Shown: in pieces, positions 1-9,353 of the stretch
Layout of the letters: each line of letters starts with the position of its first letter
Numbering within the stretch: position 1 is the stretch's first letter
Assembly (NCBI GenBank): GCA_000209815.1
Contig: FP929036.1
Span: forward strand, 2,184,220-2,248,219
Length of the DNA: 64,000 nucleotides
Source of the DNA: Butyrivibrio fibrisolvens 16/4
GTDB taxonomy: Bacteria; Bacillota; Clostridia; Lachnospirales; Lachnospiraceae
Reading direction: 5' to 3'
Program-made: the position numbers and the translations under genes
Notes under the pieces: generated by a model
Told to the model about the DNA's origin: nothing
Seen by the model: only the letters and a program-made list of their open reading frames with translations
Database searches by the model: none

Positions 1-455
1 GCAGGTACCTCATAGCTGACCCACTTAAGATTGCGGAAGCCACCCATAAGAGTACTCATCATATTTTCATCGAAGATAACCATCTTCTTTGAAAGCTCTG
101 TATCATTTCCAATTTCTGGATCAGCCTTAAACATATCTGTAAGAGATAATGTCATATCGATAACAATCAGACCGATTCCTTCGTGTGCAAGACGAAGTGC
201 TGTTCCACGAAGTCCTTCTGTATGGCGGTCCATAAAATCTGGAACCGCAAGATAATTGCTCATCCAGCGATATCTAAAGAAGCCCTTGAAATTATTTGGC
301 TTCATCATAAATCTGGCTAGTACAGATAAGTAGTAAAGCCAACGAGTGTAATCGTACCAGGTATCTTTAAACCCACGCCATTCTCTGCGGCGGCGAGGGC
401 GACGTCCTGAATAAAGCACTTTGCCAAGTGGCTCACTTCCATATTCTTTTCCCAT
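1..455 (-). CDS. 2-hydroxyacyl-CoA dehydratase partner subunit (partial, C-terminus off window)
   Basis: The gene starts at 455 (ATG) and runs off the left edge, so about 151 N-terminal residues are visible. The start overlaps the stop of the upstream gene as TAATG, and an AGGAGGG ribosome site sits 7 bases before it, so the two are translationally coupled. The visible part is basic at the N-terminus (SGRRPRRRREWRG) and holds no motif I can name. It is probably the second subunit of a dehydratase/benzoyl-CoA-reductase-type pair, because these subunits are normally encoded side by side. That function is inferred from context. Confidence 0.45.
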   Translation of the reverse strand, partial: MGKEYGSEPLGKVLYSGRRPRRRREWRGFKDTWYDYTRWLYYLSVLARFMMKPNNFKGFFRYRWMSNYLAVPDFMDRHTEGLRGTALRLAHEGIGLIVIDMTLSLTDMFKADPEIGNDTELSKKMVIFDENMMSTLMGGFRNLKWVSYEVP

Positions 456-1674
456 TAGTTCGCCCTCCTTTCAGCCTTTTTCTCTGCAATCTTTTTCATT
501 TCCACACGCTCTACAAAAGCCTGAATTCGTGTGCGAAGCTGACCGGAAGAACGGACTGAATATGGTCTGTCCACGGAAAGTACAGGCCAGCCATACTCCT
601 CCTGCATAACGTGAAAAGCTGAAGCTCGCTCGTAGCCCCAGTAATCACAGAATTTTATCTGCTCATAAATCAAACCATCAGCGTGATATTCCTTTGCAAG
701 AGCATCCACATAATCACGTCTTTCGAAAATCTTGTCCTGATTGAAAAAGCGAGGGCACTTGCCCCACTGTAAATAGGTGCGACAAATCTGAGTGAGGACA
801 TCCTCCTCATCATTTAGCTCTATCACCTGTCTGCCAGGAAGAGAGCCAAAACAATATCTGTCAGCCACTACAAGAGCACCACATTCCTCTGCAAGCTTAA
901 TAAATTCCGGATCATCCACCTCAGAACCAACCACTACTACCCTGATGCGATATTTATCAGGTGTATCTGGCTCACGAGTCTTTAGCTCCTCTAAAGTCTC
1001 CTGTAGCTTTTCTATAAGAAGATATTTAGGACAGCAGTATGTAGCAAGACACAGCACAGCAAACTCATATCCTGTAATAACAGGATTATCGCATTTACGA
1101 TAATCACCAATCGCTGTAATCAATCTGCTAATCTCATTTTGCTCCTCTACTGCCTTGCGAAGTGCAGCATCAGAAATATCAATTCCAAAATTCTTTTGTA
1201 GTGGCTCGAGCACACGAATACGCATCTGCTTTACATAGTGTCTTAGAGCAGTTTCATCAGATTTCATAGGAACATCTGCATATGTAACAAAAACGAATCC
1301 TTTGGATTAGTTCCAAGCTTTTCTATATTTTCCACGCAACGATTCATCTGAGCGCATGCATCTGGCGCCAAAATGCAATCTAGGAAATTGAATCCACCCT
1401 CAAGAGCACGTTCAAGATATGCACGGCAAGCCTCACATAATGTGGAGCTCATATAATATGTACCCATTTCAATGGAGCCAGTGCGAGGTGCACGAAGACG
1501 TGTAGAAAAACAACCTGGCAAATTTAAAAGAGGTTCAGGGATTTGAAAGCACACGTGACCTATGGCCCGGTTGCCATCTGCCTGTCCCTGACGGCATAAA
1601 TCGTTATAGGATTCCTCCAATAACTTTTCAAAAAAATATAAATGTTTTAAATCTTTCAAAATATACTCTCCCAA
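455..1674 (-). CDS. 2-hydroxyacyl-CoA dehydratase / BcrC-HgdB family protein, frameshifted
   Basis: Two overlapping reading frames (1264-1674 and 455-1267) form one 406-residue protein if the A5 run at 1289-1293 is really A6. The joined text then reads DSFFVTYADVPMKSDE across the break, as this family does. The N-terminal half has the Cys-rich segment LCEACRAYLERALEG and a DACAQMNR motif, where family members bind an iron-sulfur cluster. The family performs reductive dehydration or dearomatisation of acyl-CoA with an ATP-driven activator, which is not in the window. Substrate unknown. A true null mutation is possible, but many similar breaks here argue for sequence error. Confidence 0.7.
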
Positions 1675-1784
1675 TTAAGTCGACTTTGGATTAACTAATA
1701 AAATCACTAGAAAATCCTGCTAGGTATCTGTATTTTACCAATTCTACGAGCTTCGCACAATCAAGAAAGTTTTCTCCAATTAAA

Positions 1785-1816
1785 AAGACCCACAAGCTTT
1801 TACGCTTGCAGGTCTT
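1785..1816 (-). terminator. intrinsic terminator after the gene at 1822-2130
   Basis: Arms AAGACC-ACAAGC and GCTTG-AGGTCTT pair with a small internal mismatch around a TTTTAC loop. On the minus strand the hairpin is followed by a run of five T. Confidence 0.7.
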
Positions 1817-1821
1817 TGAAA

Positions 1822-2130
1822 CTACACAGAATATTTCACGGCAGGTATATCTACAGAATTCTTGTCTTCTACCGCTAAGGAATTGATATCAGATGCGATA
1901 TCCACCAATTCTCTTGCATTTTCAACTTTTCCCTGGAGTAACAGAACCTTTGCCATACTCAAAAGAGTAAGCCCGCAGTTCCTCTCCATCTTCAAGGCCT
2001 CATAGGCCTTTAGAATTTCTCGGTAGATTTTAAGTGCATCATCATAATTTGCTTCCCCAATAGCAATAGATGCTCTTTCTTCTAATTCATCTACCATTTC
2101 CAAAATCATGTTCTTTTCCTCAATGCTCAT
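1822..2130 (-). CDS. small TPR-like helical protein, unknown function
   Basis: About 102 residues, predicted all-helical. The segment EANYDDALKIYREILKAYEAL followed by LSMAKVLLLQGKVENARELV resembles two tetratricopeptide-like repeats. I place the start at the second ATG (2130) because the GGAGGG site is about 9 bases before it and only 2 bases before the upstream ATG at 2139. It stands alone with its own terminator. No catalytic motif or membrane segment is seen. TPR-like folds usually mediate protein contacts; no partner can be named. Confidence 0.6.
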   Translation of the reverse strand: MSIEEKNMILEMVDELEERASIAIGEANYDDALKIYREILKAYEALKMERNCGLTLLSMAKVLLLQGKVENARELVDIASDINSLAVEDKNSVDIPAVKYSV

Positions 2131-2193
2131 AAAAACCATTCCCTCCGTTTATTTTCTCCTGCTACATTCCTCCCTTTAAAAAATGTGTGTTGT

Positions 2194-2228
2194 CTTGCTG
2201 AAAAACTAATACGAACCTCTTCAGCAAG
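2194..2228. repeat. inverted repeat in divergent intergenic region
   Basis: CTTGCTGAA (2194-2202) and TTCAGCAAG (2220-2228) form a 9-base perfect inverted repeat with a 17-base gap. A TATAAT-like hexamer lies at 2241-2246. It sits between the minus-strand gene at 1822 and the plus-strand gene at 2415, so it may be an operator. The remaining 2140-2414 sequence shows nothing else. Confidence 0.35.
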
Positions 2229-2414
2229 TAGTTATGGGACTATAATACACTAAAAATCCATTAGTGTGCATTATTTCACACTTATTTCACAAAATCTGCA
2301 TAACTTGGATTATCCGAATTTAGTATATTTTAATAAAAATAACTAAATGTTGTGATATTGCTATTCCTCCCATACAATATATGCTATTATTCACTTAAGG
2401 TGGAGGATAAATGT

Positions 2415-3232
2415 ATGGTTATTAATGATATTATGTTCAAAACACACTTAAACTACCAAATTCAGGCAAATACAATTGAATCAGAGGACACTTCCTTGGA
2501 TCTTAAGGATGTCCAGCATATCGATTTGCACAGATGCTATTTCAGCGAATTCAAAAAGGCTATGGAGTACATCCGTGAACACAACAGCGATTATGATTTC
2601 AGCGATTTCACCATCAATGCTGTAAAACCAGCTCCAGCTGATTTCTCTGAAAACAAAAATACGATTTTGTTGAGCTTACAGATTATGCCAAGCATACAGC
2701 CATAACTATTGGTAATATGAGCCTTTTCAGCGAACTTCAGAAAATAGCAAGTGCCGCAGAGACCTTTAACTATCAGGTCTACAAAGCTTCTGCTACTCCT
2801 GAAAAGAAGATTGGAAATGTCATTTCTTTCCAGGACTACAGCAACTATTTTCTTGCTGATGAAACCAATACATTTCAAGAATTAGGTAGCTGTGTAATCG
2901 GTGGCGGAAATGAAGAAGCAATAAAACTTACTGCAACTCTTCATGCAAGTAGCACTGCAGAAAAACCCATTATATCTATCAGAGCATTTTCACTGAACAC
3001 TAATTCATATCTTGCTAATCAAGATATAATTGATTTGGATACAATATTCAAAACAAATGCATCCCTTATGGAAGTTTTTGCCTACATGAGTTACTACGAT
3101 TATCAGAATAACGATTTTAATAAATCCTTTGATAAACTGCTGTTTAGTGGTACTTTTCAGGTGGAATCCCTTGAAGATATGTATGCTCAGCACTATAGCC
3201 TAGGAACCTTTGATTATATCAACAATATGTAA
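2415..3232 (+). CDS. unrecognised 272-residue protein, frameshifted
   Basis: Reading frames 2415-2705 and 2660-3232 join into one protein when the A5 run at 2655-2659 is read as A6; the joined text is ENKKYDFVELTDYAKHTAITIGNM. Start chosen at 2415, where GGAGG is 8 bases upstream. The protein is soluble, acidic and rich in aromatic residues, with no signal peptide or membrane segment. I do not recognise the family. It is followed by a small membrane protein gene in the same direction. Confidence 0.55.
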
Positions 3233-3358
3233 AATTGTTACAAAACTGTGTCTTAATTACGTTATTTCTATGAAATATAACTATTGAACATTTCTTGTAT
3301 ACCTTGTATTATTATCGACGTTGCAAACGTGTATGTTTTTAATAGGAGAAATCAAGAA

Positions 3359-3564
3359 ATGTTAAATATTATTACATTAGTAGTTTTTCAGCAGTTACAT
3401 TATTTTTCGTATCTTTTATCGCTTCAAATGTTAGCTATGCAAAGCGTTCAATCGCTATCGCAGATACACACTGCATTATCAGAGCAATTGGCGCCATCAT
3501 CGTAAGCGTTAGCGTTCTTGTAGCACTTTGGGCACAGGCATGCTATTTATTCTTATTTGCTTAA
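3359..3564 (+). CDS. small two-TM membrane protein, frameshifted
   Basis: An AGGAG site precedes ATG at 3359. Reading the T5 run at 3384-3388 as T6 gives a 68-residue protein with two hydrophobic helices (LNIITLVVFSAVTLFFVSFI and IRAIGAIIVSVSVLVALWA) joined by a short basic loop with AKRSIAIAD. Without the correction the frame runs into a polar, unlikely tail. A strong terminator follows at 3593. Function unknown; the clean membrane topology after correction is what supports the call. Confidence 0.6.
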
Positions 3565-3592
3565 TAACTTTTAATACTAGAAAATAAGCAAA

Positions 3593-3618
3593 GGCACCGC
3601 AAATCGCGGTGCCTTTTT
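3593..3618 (+). terminator. intrinsic terminator
   Basis: GGCACCGC - AAATC - GCGGTGCC followed by TTTTT on the plus strand; ends the small membrane protein unit. Confidence 0.9.
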
Positions 3619-3642
3619 CGTGCCTATTTATAGGGGAAATGA

Positions 3643-4083
3643 TTAACCTTCAATTGCAATATATCTGGTCTCATCTTTCTGAGGAATTGCTTCTTTCTTT
3701 GGAATATTCAGGGTAAGTACGCCATCCTTAAATGCTGCGTGAATATCTTCCTGAGTTACATTATCTCCAACATAGAAGCTTCTAGAGCAAGATCCTGTGT
3801 AACGCTCACGACGGATGTACTTGCCATCATCATCCTGCTCATCATTATTCTGATTTGTCTCAGCCTTGATTGTAAGGTAACCATCCTTCAACTCAGCCTT
3901 GATATCTTCCTTTGAAAATCCTGGAAGGTTCATATCTACCTGATAATCATTTTCGTTTTCCTTAACATCTGTAGTCATCATTCTGGCAAAATCACTGTCC
4001 ATTCTTTGACCGAAACCTGTCATACGTGGTACTCCGAAGAAATCATCCATAAAATCATTTGATAAAATACTAGGCATTAACAT
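3643..4083 (-). CDS. hsp20: Hsp20 / alpha-crystallin small heat shock protein
   Basis: A 146-residue chaperone that holds unfolding proteins in solution for refolding by DnaK. The alpha-crystallin domain spans roughly residues 36-140, with the signature NLPGFSKEDIKAELKDGYLTI and the closing FKDGVLTLNIPKK. N-terminal region LMPSILSNDFMDDFFG is the usual short disordered arm. Start at 4083 is set by an AGGAGG site 8 bases upstream. A perfect CIRCE operator and a sigma-A promoter lie about 130-160 bases upstream, so HrcA repression is expected. The leader of roughly 130 bases is long for this gene. Confidence 0.95.
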   Translation of the reverse strand: MLMPSILSNDFMDDFFGVPRMTGFGQRMDSDFARMMTTDVKENENDYQVDMNLPGFSKEDIKAELKDGYLTIKAETNQNNDEQDDDGKYIRRERYTGSCSRSFYVGDNVTQEDIHAAFKDGVLTLNIPKKEAIPQKDETRYIAIEG

Positions 4084-4214
4084 AATTACTACCTCCTCTT
4101 ATATATGAAATATAGTTTTAATCCCGGTTACGTTGCTGCCACAGTTCTTAAAATTTACTGCTCAGCCAGGTTGGTTTGGGAAGCTTTTCTTTTTCCTTCC
4201 CTTGTTGTAACTAT

Positions 4215-4243
4215 GTTATACACCCTCAATTAGCACTCGTCAA
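4215..4243 (-). promoter_or_regulatory. sigma-A promoter of hsp20
   Basis: On the minus strand -35 TTGACG (4238-4243), a 17-base spacer, and -10 TATAAC (4215-4220). The -35 box falls inside the spacer of the CIRCE element, so bound HrcA would block RNA polymerase directly. Confidence 0.85.
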
Positions 4244-4256
4244 TAGAGAGTGCTAA
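4230..4256. promoter_or_regulatory. CIRCE operator (HrcA binding site)
   Basis: TTAGCACTC (4230-4238), nine-base spacer, GAGTGCTAA (4248-4256): an exact match to the known CIRCE arms in the canonical 9-9-9 arrangement. Confidence 0.97.
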
Positions 4257-4298
4257 TAATTTATAATTATTTAAGATTTATTTTATAATTATCTGATA

Positions 4299-4843
4299 TT
4301 AATCCTCTAGCAGTTGAGAATCTCTCATAGTTAAATACTGATTTCCATTCTCCTCATAGGTATCAAAAGTACCTTTTATAACAATCTCATCCCCAGCCTT
4401 AGGATAGTCTTCCTTCTGATACTGGTCCTCATCTAAAACAAACTCCAGGCCCTGAGAACAGCATTGTGTAGCATCCTGAACTATGCAGGCATAATATATG
4501 TTGCCAGTATTCTCATCTTCATAAATGCTGCACACTCCATCCATTTTTACAGTCTTGCCTACATATTCAAGAGGCTCCATCATCATATTAAACACTTCAG
4601 AATATATTAAGGTTGATGAAAGGGCTGTCAAATCAATGTCCACAGATGGGTCTGCTAAAGTTTCGTTTTTTCAGCAACTGATTCTTCCGATGATGTCAGG
4701 TCATCCACAGTAACTGTTTCTTCTGGTACCTCAGATTCATTAATAGCGGCACTCTGAGATGGACTGCCTTCTGTCTGTGATCCACAAGCCACCAAACCAG
4801 CCGCCATTATTCCTACGACAATTAATATTTTTATTCTTTTCAT
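4299..4843 (-). CDS. lipoprotein with OB-like domain, zinc-uptake associated, frameshifted
   Basis: Frames 4655-4843 and 4299-4669 join into 181 residues when the T6 run at 4666-4671 (A6 on the coding strand) is read as seven; the joint reads VAEKNETLADPSVDIDL. The N-terminus is a lipoprotein signal with lipobox GLVAC, then a Ser/Glu-rich linker, then a domain containing CIVQDATQCCSQGLEFVL. The CC motif in a beta-rich domain recalls the C-terminal domain of YcgQ/TIGR03943 proteins (resemblance from memory). It lies 2 bases downstream of znuB, so it is likely the last gene of the metal operon and may bind or hand over metal. Confidence 0.6.
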
Positions 4844-4845
4844 AT

Positions 4846-5679
4846 TTAACCCTTAATCTTTCCAACTATAAAACAAATCAAAAACAACACCACATCAACA
4901 GCCACAATAGTGGAACCTACAGGAGTTCCTGCAAGTATAGAAATTATAATTCCAATAAAAGCACAAACCACAGATGATGCTGCAGAAAAAATAGTTACAG
5001 CTCTAAAGCTTTTAAGGACACTCATTGCTGATAAAGCTGGGAAAATTACAAGGGCCGAAATAAGCAGTGAGCCCACCAGATTCATAGCTAAAACTATTAT
5101 TATTGCAGTGATGGTTGCAATGAGAAGGTTATAAAAATCCACCTTAGTTCCTACCGCATTTGCGAAATTCTCATCAAAAGTGACCGCAAAAATCCTGTTA
5201 TATAAAAGTACAAATATTACTAGCACTACTATTGATAGGATTCCACTTATCCATACCTCTTCTTTTGTGAGAGTAAGTATTGAGGTGGAACCAAACAAAG
5301 TAGAACAAACATCCCCTGAAACATTTGATGAAGTAGGAAAAAGGTTCATCAATAAATAACCGAAAGCCAATGCCCCTACAGAAATCATAGCAAGGGCGGC
5401 ATCTCCCTTTACCTTTGTGTTCTTGCGATTCTTTAATAGAAGAATTGCGCTAAGAATTGTCAAAGGAAGAATAATTAACATCTTATTTGTAAGATTCAGC
5501 ACAGTGGCAATGGCAAGCGCCCCAAAAGCAACATGGGACAAGCCATCACCGATAAATGAATATCTTTTTAGCACAAGTGTAACTCCAAGCAAAGATGAGC
5601 AAAGAGCTATAAGCACTCCAACAATCAGCGCGTAACGGACGAATGGGAATGCCATATACATCATTAATTTATCAAGCAT
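4846..5679 (-). CDS. znuB: zinc/manganese ABC transporter permease (ABC-3 family)
   Basis: 277 residues with about eight hydrophobic helices; the family loop GDGLSHVAFGALAIA lies near residue 45 where ABC-3 permeases contact the ATPase. It forms the membrane channel for a divalent metal delivered by ZnuA and powered by ZnuC. The start overlaps the znuC stop by one base (TAATG), showing translational coupling. Zinc is favoured over manganese from the operon context, but the sequence alone does not decide it. Confidence 0.85.
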   Translation of the reverse strand: MLDKLMMYMAFPFVRYALIVGVLIALCSSLLGVTLVLKRYSFIGDGLSHVAFGALAIATVLNLTNKMLIILPLTILSAILLLKNRKNTKVKGDAALAMISVGALAFGYLLMNLFPTSSNVSGDVCSTLFGSTSILTLTKEEVWISGILSIVVLVIFVLLYNRIFAVTFDENFANAVGTKVDFYNLLIATITAIIIVLAMNLVGSLLISALVIFPALSAMSVLKSFRAVTIFSAASSVVCAFIGIIISILAGTPVGSTIVAVDVVLFLICFIVGKIKG

Positions 5680-6311
5680 TATTCCACCTCCGTAACATCA
5701 AAGATTTTTGTAGCGTATTTTTTAACATTTTCTATATCATGACTAATCATAATAATAGTAAGTCCCTGCTTGTTTAAATCATCAATAAGCTCGTACATTT
5801 CCGCAGTAACCTGAGGATCCAAACCTGCCACCGGCTCATCTAAAAGTAAGATTCTGCTGGTAGCACAAAGAGCTCGTGCAAGAAGCACTCTCTGCTGCTG
5901 ACCACCTGAAAGTTCTCTATAGCATCTATTCTTTAAGCCATTAATCCCCATCTTTTTTATGTTTTCCAAAGCAAGAGCTTTCTGCTCCTTGCTATAGAAA
6001 AATCTCTTTCCAAGGCTATTCTGAAAGCCTGAGAGAACTATCTCATATACTGTAGCTGGAAAGTCCCTTTGAACATCAGACTGCTGTGGCAAATAGCCAA
6101 TCTGATTTTTCTCTACTCCTTCTCCAAACTCTACTGTTCCTGACACTGGGTTCTGAAGTCCTAAGATTGTTTTCATTAGTGTAGATTTTCCCGAACCGTT
6201 CTCCCCTACTATGCAGAAGTAATCCCCTGCTTCGATTGTAAAATTAATGTTTTTAAGAACTGGCTGTCTATCATAGCCAACAGCCAAATCACTTGCGCGT
6301 AATACACACAT
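5679..6311 (-). CDS. znuC: zinc/manganese ABC transporter ATP-binding protein
   Basis: 210 residues, at the short end for the family. Walker A GENGSGKST near residue 38, signature LSGGQQQR near residue 133, Walker B RILLLDEP near residue 152, switch His in MISHD. It drives metal import through the downstream permease. Twelve bases separate it from znuA. Confidence 0.9.
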   Translation of the reverse strand: MCVLRASDLAVGYDRQPVLKNINFTIEAGDYFCIVGENGSGKSTLMKTILGLQNPVSGTVEFGEGVEKNQIGYLPQQSDVQRDFPATVYEIVLSGFQNSLGKRFFYSKEQKALALENIKKMGINGLKNRCYRELSGGQQQRVLLARALCATSRILLLDEPVAGLDPQVTAEMYELIDDLNKQGLTIIMISHDIENVKKYATKIFDVTEVE

Positions 6312-6323
6312 TCTAACTGCTCC

Positions 6324-7358
6324 TTACTTTAATGCTTCCTCAAGCACTTTTAAATTCTCTTCCATTATTCCAAGGTATGTTGCACCAGCAGCCACATCCT
6401 CAGAGGTTGTTGATTGCATAGAATCCAATGATAATATCTTTGCATCCTTTGAATCCGTATTTGCGATAATTGTTTCTGCTATTTTCTGGTCAGAATTTTC
6501 AATTGTAAATACTGTTTTTAAACCAAGCTCATCAACCTTGGCTGAAAGAAACTGGATAGTTTCAAAGCTAGCCTCTGTTTCTGCAGAGCATCCTACAAAT
6601 GCAGCATAATAATTTAAGCCATAATCATCCACTAAATATCTAAATGGGAAACGGTCTCCAAAAAGAATTGTGTTAACAGATGCCCCATCAACTGTAGCTT
6701 TATATTGTTCATCCAGTGCCTTAAGTTTTTCATTGTAGGCTAAAGCGTTTGATGTGTAAGTATCTGCATTAGCGGTATCTACAGTTCCAAGAGCTTTTGC
6801 AATAGCCTCCACAAGAAGCTGTGAGTTTTCTAAAGAAAGCCATACATGTTCATCATACTCTGGCCCTTCCGCTTCTTCCTCGCCTTCTTCAGCTTCTTCC
6901 TCTTCACCTTCCATACCTTCAACAAGCTCTTCTTCTCTAACCTTATCACCGAGAGTATCTAAAAGGTTGATTACCTGCATATCACTATTAACTGCCTCTG
7001 CTAAGGCATCCTCAACCCATTCGTCAGATTCTCCACCTACATAAATAAATACATCGCAGGTAGCAATTTTCATAATGTCCTCTGCTGTTGGCTGATAGCT
7101 GTGAAGATCAACACCATTATCTAAAAGCATAGTAATGTCCACATTAGCATTATCGCCAGCTATCTGACGTACCCAATCATATTCTGGGAAAATAGTAGTA
7201 ACAACAGAGATAGATTCTCCATTTACGTCTGTAGCTGTACTTTCAACTGCTGGAGTCTCTTCTGCCACATCAGTAGGTGCCTTAGAGGTCTGGCCACAAC
7301 CAGTAAAGAGACTGATAGTAATAACCATAGCTGCCATTATTAAGTTTTTAGTTTTCAT
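6324..7358 (-). CDS. znuA: zinc ABC transporter substrate-binding lipoprotein
   Basis: 344 residues; lipobox LFTGC with Cys21. Metal-ligand positions expected for the cluster A-I family are visible at His86 (DLHSYQPTAED) and His171 (EHVWLS); the third-ligand region reads FGDRFPFRYL. The stretch between residues about 142 and 168 is a dense Glu-rich loop in the position where ZnuA proteins usually carry a His-rich loop. It captures metal outside the membrane for ZnuBC. A terminator hairpin lies in its leader. Confidence 0.88.
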   Translation of the reverse strand: MKTKNLIMAAMVITISLFTGCGQTSKAPTDVAEETPAVESTATDVNGESISVVTTIFPEYDWVRQIAGDNANVDITMLLDNGVDLHSYQPTAEDIMKIATCDVFIYVGGESDEWVEDALAEAVNSDMQVINLLDTLGDKVREEELVEGMEGEEEEAEEGEEEAEGPEYDEHVWLSLENSQLLVEAIAKALGTVDTANADTYTSNALAYNEKLKALDEQYKATVDGASVNTILFGDRFPFRYLVDDYGLNYYAAFVGCSAETEASFETIQFLSAKVDELGLKTVFTIENSDQKIAETIIANTDSKDAKILSLDSMQSTTSEDVAAGATYLGIMEENLKVLEEALK

Positions 7359-7378
7359 GATTAGATCCTTTCTTATTT

Positions 7379-7432
7379 AAAAAATGAGTACAACAAATAA
7401 ACCTGCTAAATAGCAGGGCAAATACCCATTTT
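7379..7432 (-). terminator. two-level terminator hairpin between the 7432 gene and znuA
   Basis: Inner stem CCTGCT-AAAT-AGCAGG (7402-7417) inside an outer stem AAAATGAGTA / TACCCATTTT (9 of 10 paired), followed on the minus strand by six T. It separates znuA from the upstream genes or attenuates read-through into it. Confidence 0.8.
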
Positions 7433-7740
7433 CAAGAATCTAATCTAACCTTTTGGGAAACTAGTGTAGTCTGAACAGACTGATATGTATAGCAAGCAAC
7501 TGTATCGACCATTACTTTGATAATCATGGCCGATACAACTGCAAGTATTAATCCTGAACCTATAGTCTTGATATTTTGTTCGCACTGAAGAATGATGGCG
7601 CATACTGGACAATGCTCCTCATCATTACAGTGGTGATTAACATTTTCGGAAATTACGGTCACAGAAAAGAATACAACAAGTATAGTAGCTAAAATAGCTA
7701 CTGCAGAAAGTATTCTATTAAAAATGCTTTTATTGCTCAT
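7432..7740 (-). CDS. small membrane protein with HHC-EEHCPVC motif
   Basis: 102 residues. Two hydrophobic helices (about residues 10-30 and 60-82) flank an exposed loop NHHCNDEEHCPVC rich in His and Cys, well suited to metal binding. It overlaps the upstream Cys-rich gene by 11 bases and precedes znuA. I do not recognise a named family. Its position between a Cys-rich protein and znuABC suggests a role in metal sensing or transfer; this is inference. Confidence 0.6.
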   Translation of the reverse strand: MSNKSIFNRILSAVAILATILVVFFSVTVISENVNHHCNDEEHCPVCAIILQCEQNIKTIGSGLILAVVSAMIIKVMVDTVACYTYQSVQTTLVSQKVRLDS

Positions 7741-7990
7741 TTTGCATTTCCTCTATCACTTTACTAAGCTGACCGGTAATTTCACTGTAGTTTTCTTTGA
7801 TATGTGGGCGCAGACAATCTACACAGGATTTAATTCCTTTTGCAGTGTATTTAAAATTGCCTCCGCATTTATTTCCTAGACAGTATAATGGACAATAACA
7901 AAATAAGCAATTAAAATTCTCTGGATTGTCCGTTTTGTGACATGGGAAATATTCGCATTCTTTATTTTGAAAAAATTTATAATTCTCCAT
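7730..7990 (-). CDS. cysteine-rich small domain protein (PF04071-like)
   Basis: 86 residues with ten cysteines arranged as CEYFPCHK, NCLFCYCPLYCLGNKCGGNF and CVDCLRPH, the pattern of the 'cysteine-rich small domain' family. Such proteins are often found near metal or cofactor genes; their function is not established. It starts 32 bases after thiC, with no terminator seen between, so it may be cotranscribed with the thiamine operon. Confidence 0.75.
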   Translation of the reverse strand: MENYKFFQNKECEYFPCHKTDNPENFNCLFCYCPLYCLGNKCGGNFKYTAKGIKSCVDCLRPHIKENYSEITGQLSKVIEEMQNEQ

Positions 7991-8021
7991 TGGGATCCCC
8001 TCTTTCCCAATGATAGCAAGA

Positions 8022-9329
8022 TTATCCTAAAATATCAATGTATTCCCCAGACAATGCCTTGTTCATACTTCTTACTGCGCAGAATTTTCCGCACATAGAA
8101 CAGGTATCATCAAACTCTGGGGAGCGATCTGCACGGATAGCTTTTGCGGTCTCAGGGTCAAGGGAGCAATCCCACTGTGCGTCCCAATCAAAACACTGAC
8201 GTGCCTCAGCCATCTTATTATCTATATCCATAGCATGTGGAATCTTCTTTGCAATATCAGCTGCATGTGCTGCAATCTTTGAAGCAATAATACCCTGCTT
8301 TACATCATCCACATTTGGAAGTGCAAGATGCTCTGCTGGTGTAACATAGCAAAGGAACGCTGCACCATTTTCAGCTGCGATAGCACCACCGATTGCTGAT
8401 GTAATGTGGTCGTAGCCAGGTGCAATATCTGTAACAATAGGTCCAAGTACATAGAAAGGTGCACCCATACAAATCTTCTGCTGAATCTTCATGTTTGCTG
8501 CAATTTCATCCATTGGCATATGGCCTGGGCCTTCTACCATTACCTGAACATCCTTCTCCCAAGCGCGTTTTGTAAGTTCTCCAAGTCGCACAAGCTCCTC
8601 AATCTGACATACATCACTGGCGTCTGCAAGACAGCCTGGACGGCATGCATCACCTAAAGAAATTGTCACATCGTGCTCACGGCAAATCTCAAGAATCTCA
8701 TCATAATATTCATAGAAAGGATTTTCCTCTCCTGTCATTGTCATCCATGCGAAAACAAGTGAACCTCCACGGCTTACAATATTCATCTTACGCTTGTGCT
8801 TTTTGATTTGCTCGATTGTCTTTCTAGTGATTCCACAATGAAGAGTAACAAAATCCACGCCATCCTCAGCGTGAAGACGAACCACATCTATGAAATCCTT
8901 TGCTGTAAGTGTGGCAAGGTCTCGCTGATAATGAATAACACTATCGTAGATTGGCACTGTACCAAGCATAGCTGGACATTCTGCAACAAGCTTCTGTCTA
9001 AATGGCTGTGTATTTCCATGGCTGGATAAATCCATAATTGCCTCTGCACCCATATCAACAGCTGCCATTACCTTTTCCATCTCTATATTATAATCCTTAC
9101 AATCGCGACTTACGCCTAAGTTTACATTGATTTTTGTACGAAGCATGCTGCCTACGCCCTCTGGATTAAGACACTTATGATTTTTGTTTGCAGGGATTGC
9201 AACCTGGCCCTTTGCTACTAATTCTCTAATCTCCTCTGGTGTGCGATATTCCTTTAGGGCCACCTGCTTCATTTCTGGTGTAATAATCCCCTGTCTTGCT
9301 GCATCCATCTGTGTTGTGTAATTGCTCAT
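8022..9329 (-). CDS. thiC: phosphomethylpyrimidine synthase ThiC
   Basis: 435 residues, normal for anaerobic ThiC lacking the long plant/proteobacterial N-terminal extension. A radical SAM enzyme that rearranges aminoimidazole ribotide into hydroxymethylpyrimidine phosphate. The C-terminal cluster motif reads [11 protein letters not shown] near residue 411. Last gene of the TPP-riboswitch-controlled thi operon. Confidence 0.97.
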   Translation of the reverse strand: MSNYTTQMDAARQGIITPEMKQVALKEYRTPEEIRELVAKGQVAIPANKNHKCLNPEGVGSMLRTKINVNLGVSRDCKDYNIEMEKVMAAVDMGAEAIMDLSSHGNTQPFRQKLVAECPAMLGTVPIYDSVIHYQRDLATLTAKDFIDVVRLHAEDGVDFVTLHCGITRKTIEQIKKHKRKMNIVSRGGSLVFAWMTMTGEENPFYEYYDEILEICREHDVTISLGDACRPGCLADASDVCQIEELVRLGELTKRAWEKDVQVMVEGPGHMPMDEIAANMKIQQKICMGAPFYVLGPIVTDIAPGYDHITSAIGGAIAAENGAAFLCYVTPAEHLALPNVDDVKQGIIASKIAAHAADIAKKIPHAMDIDNKMAEARQCFDWDAQWDCSLDPETAKAIRADRSPEFDDTCSMCGKFCAVRSMNKALSGEYIDILG

Positions 9330-9353
9330 TATAATCTCCTCTTATCTATATTT

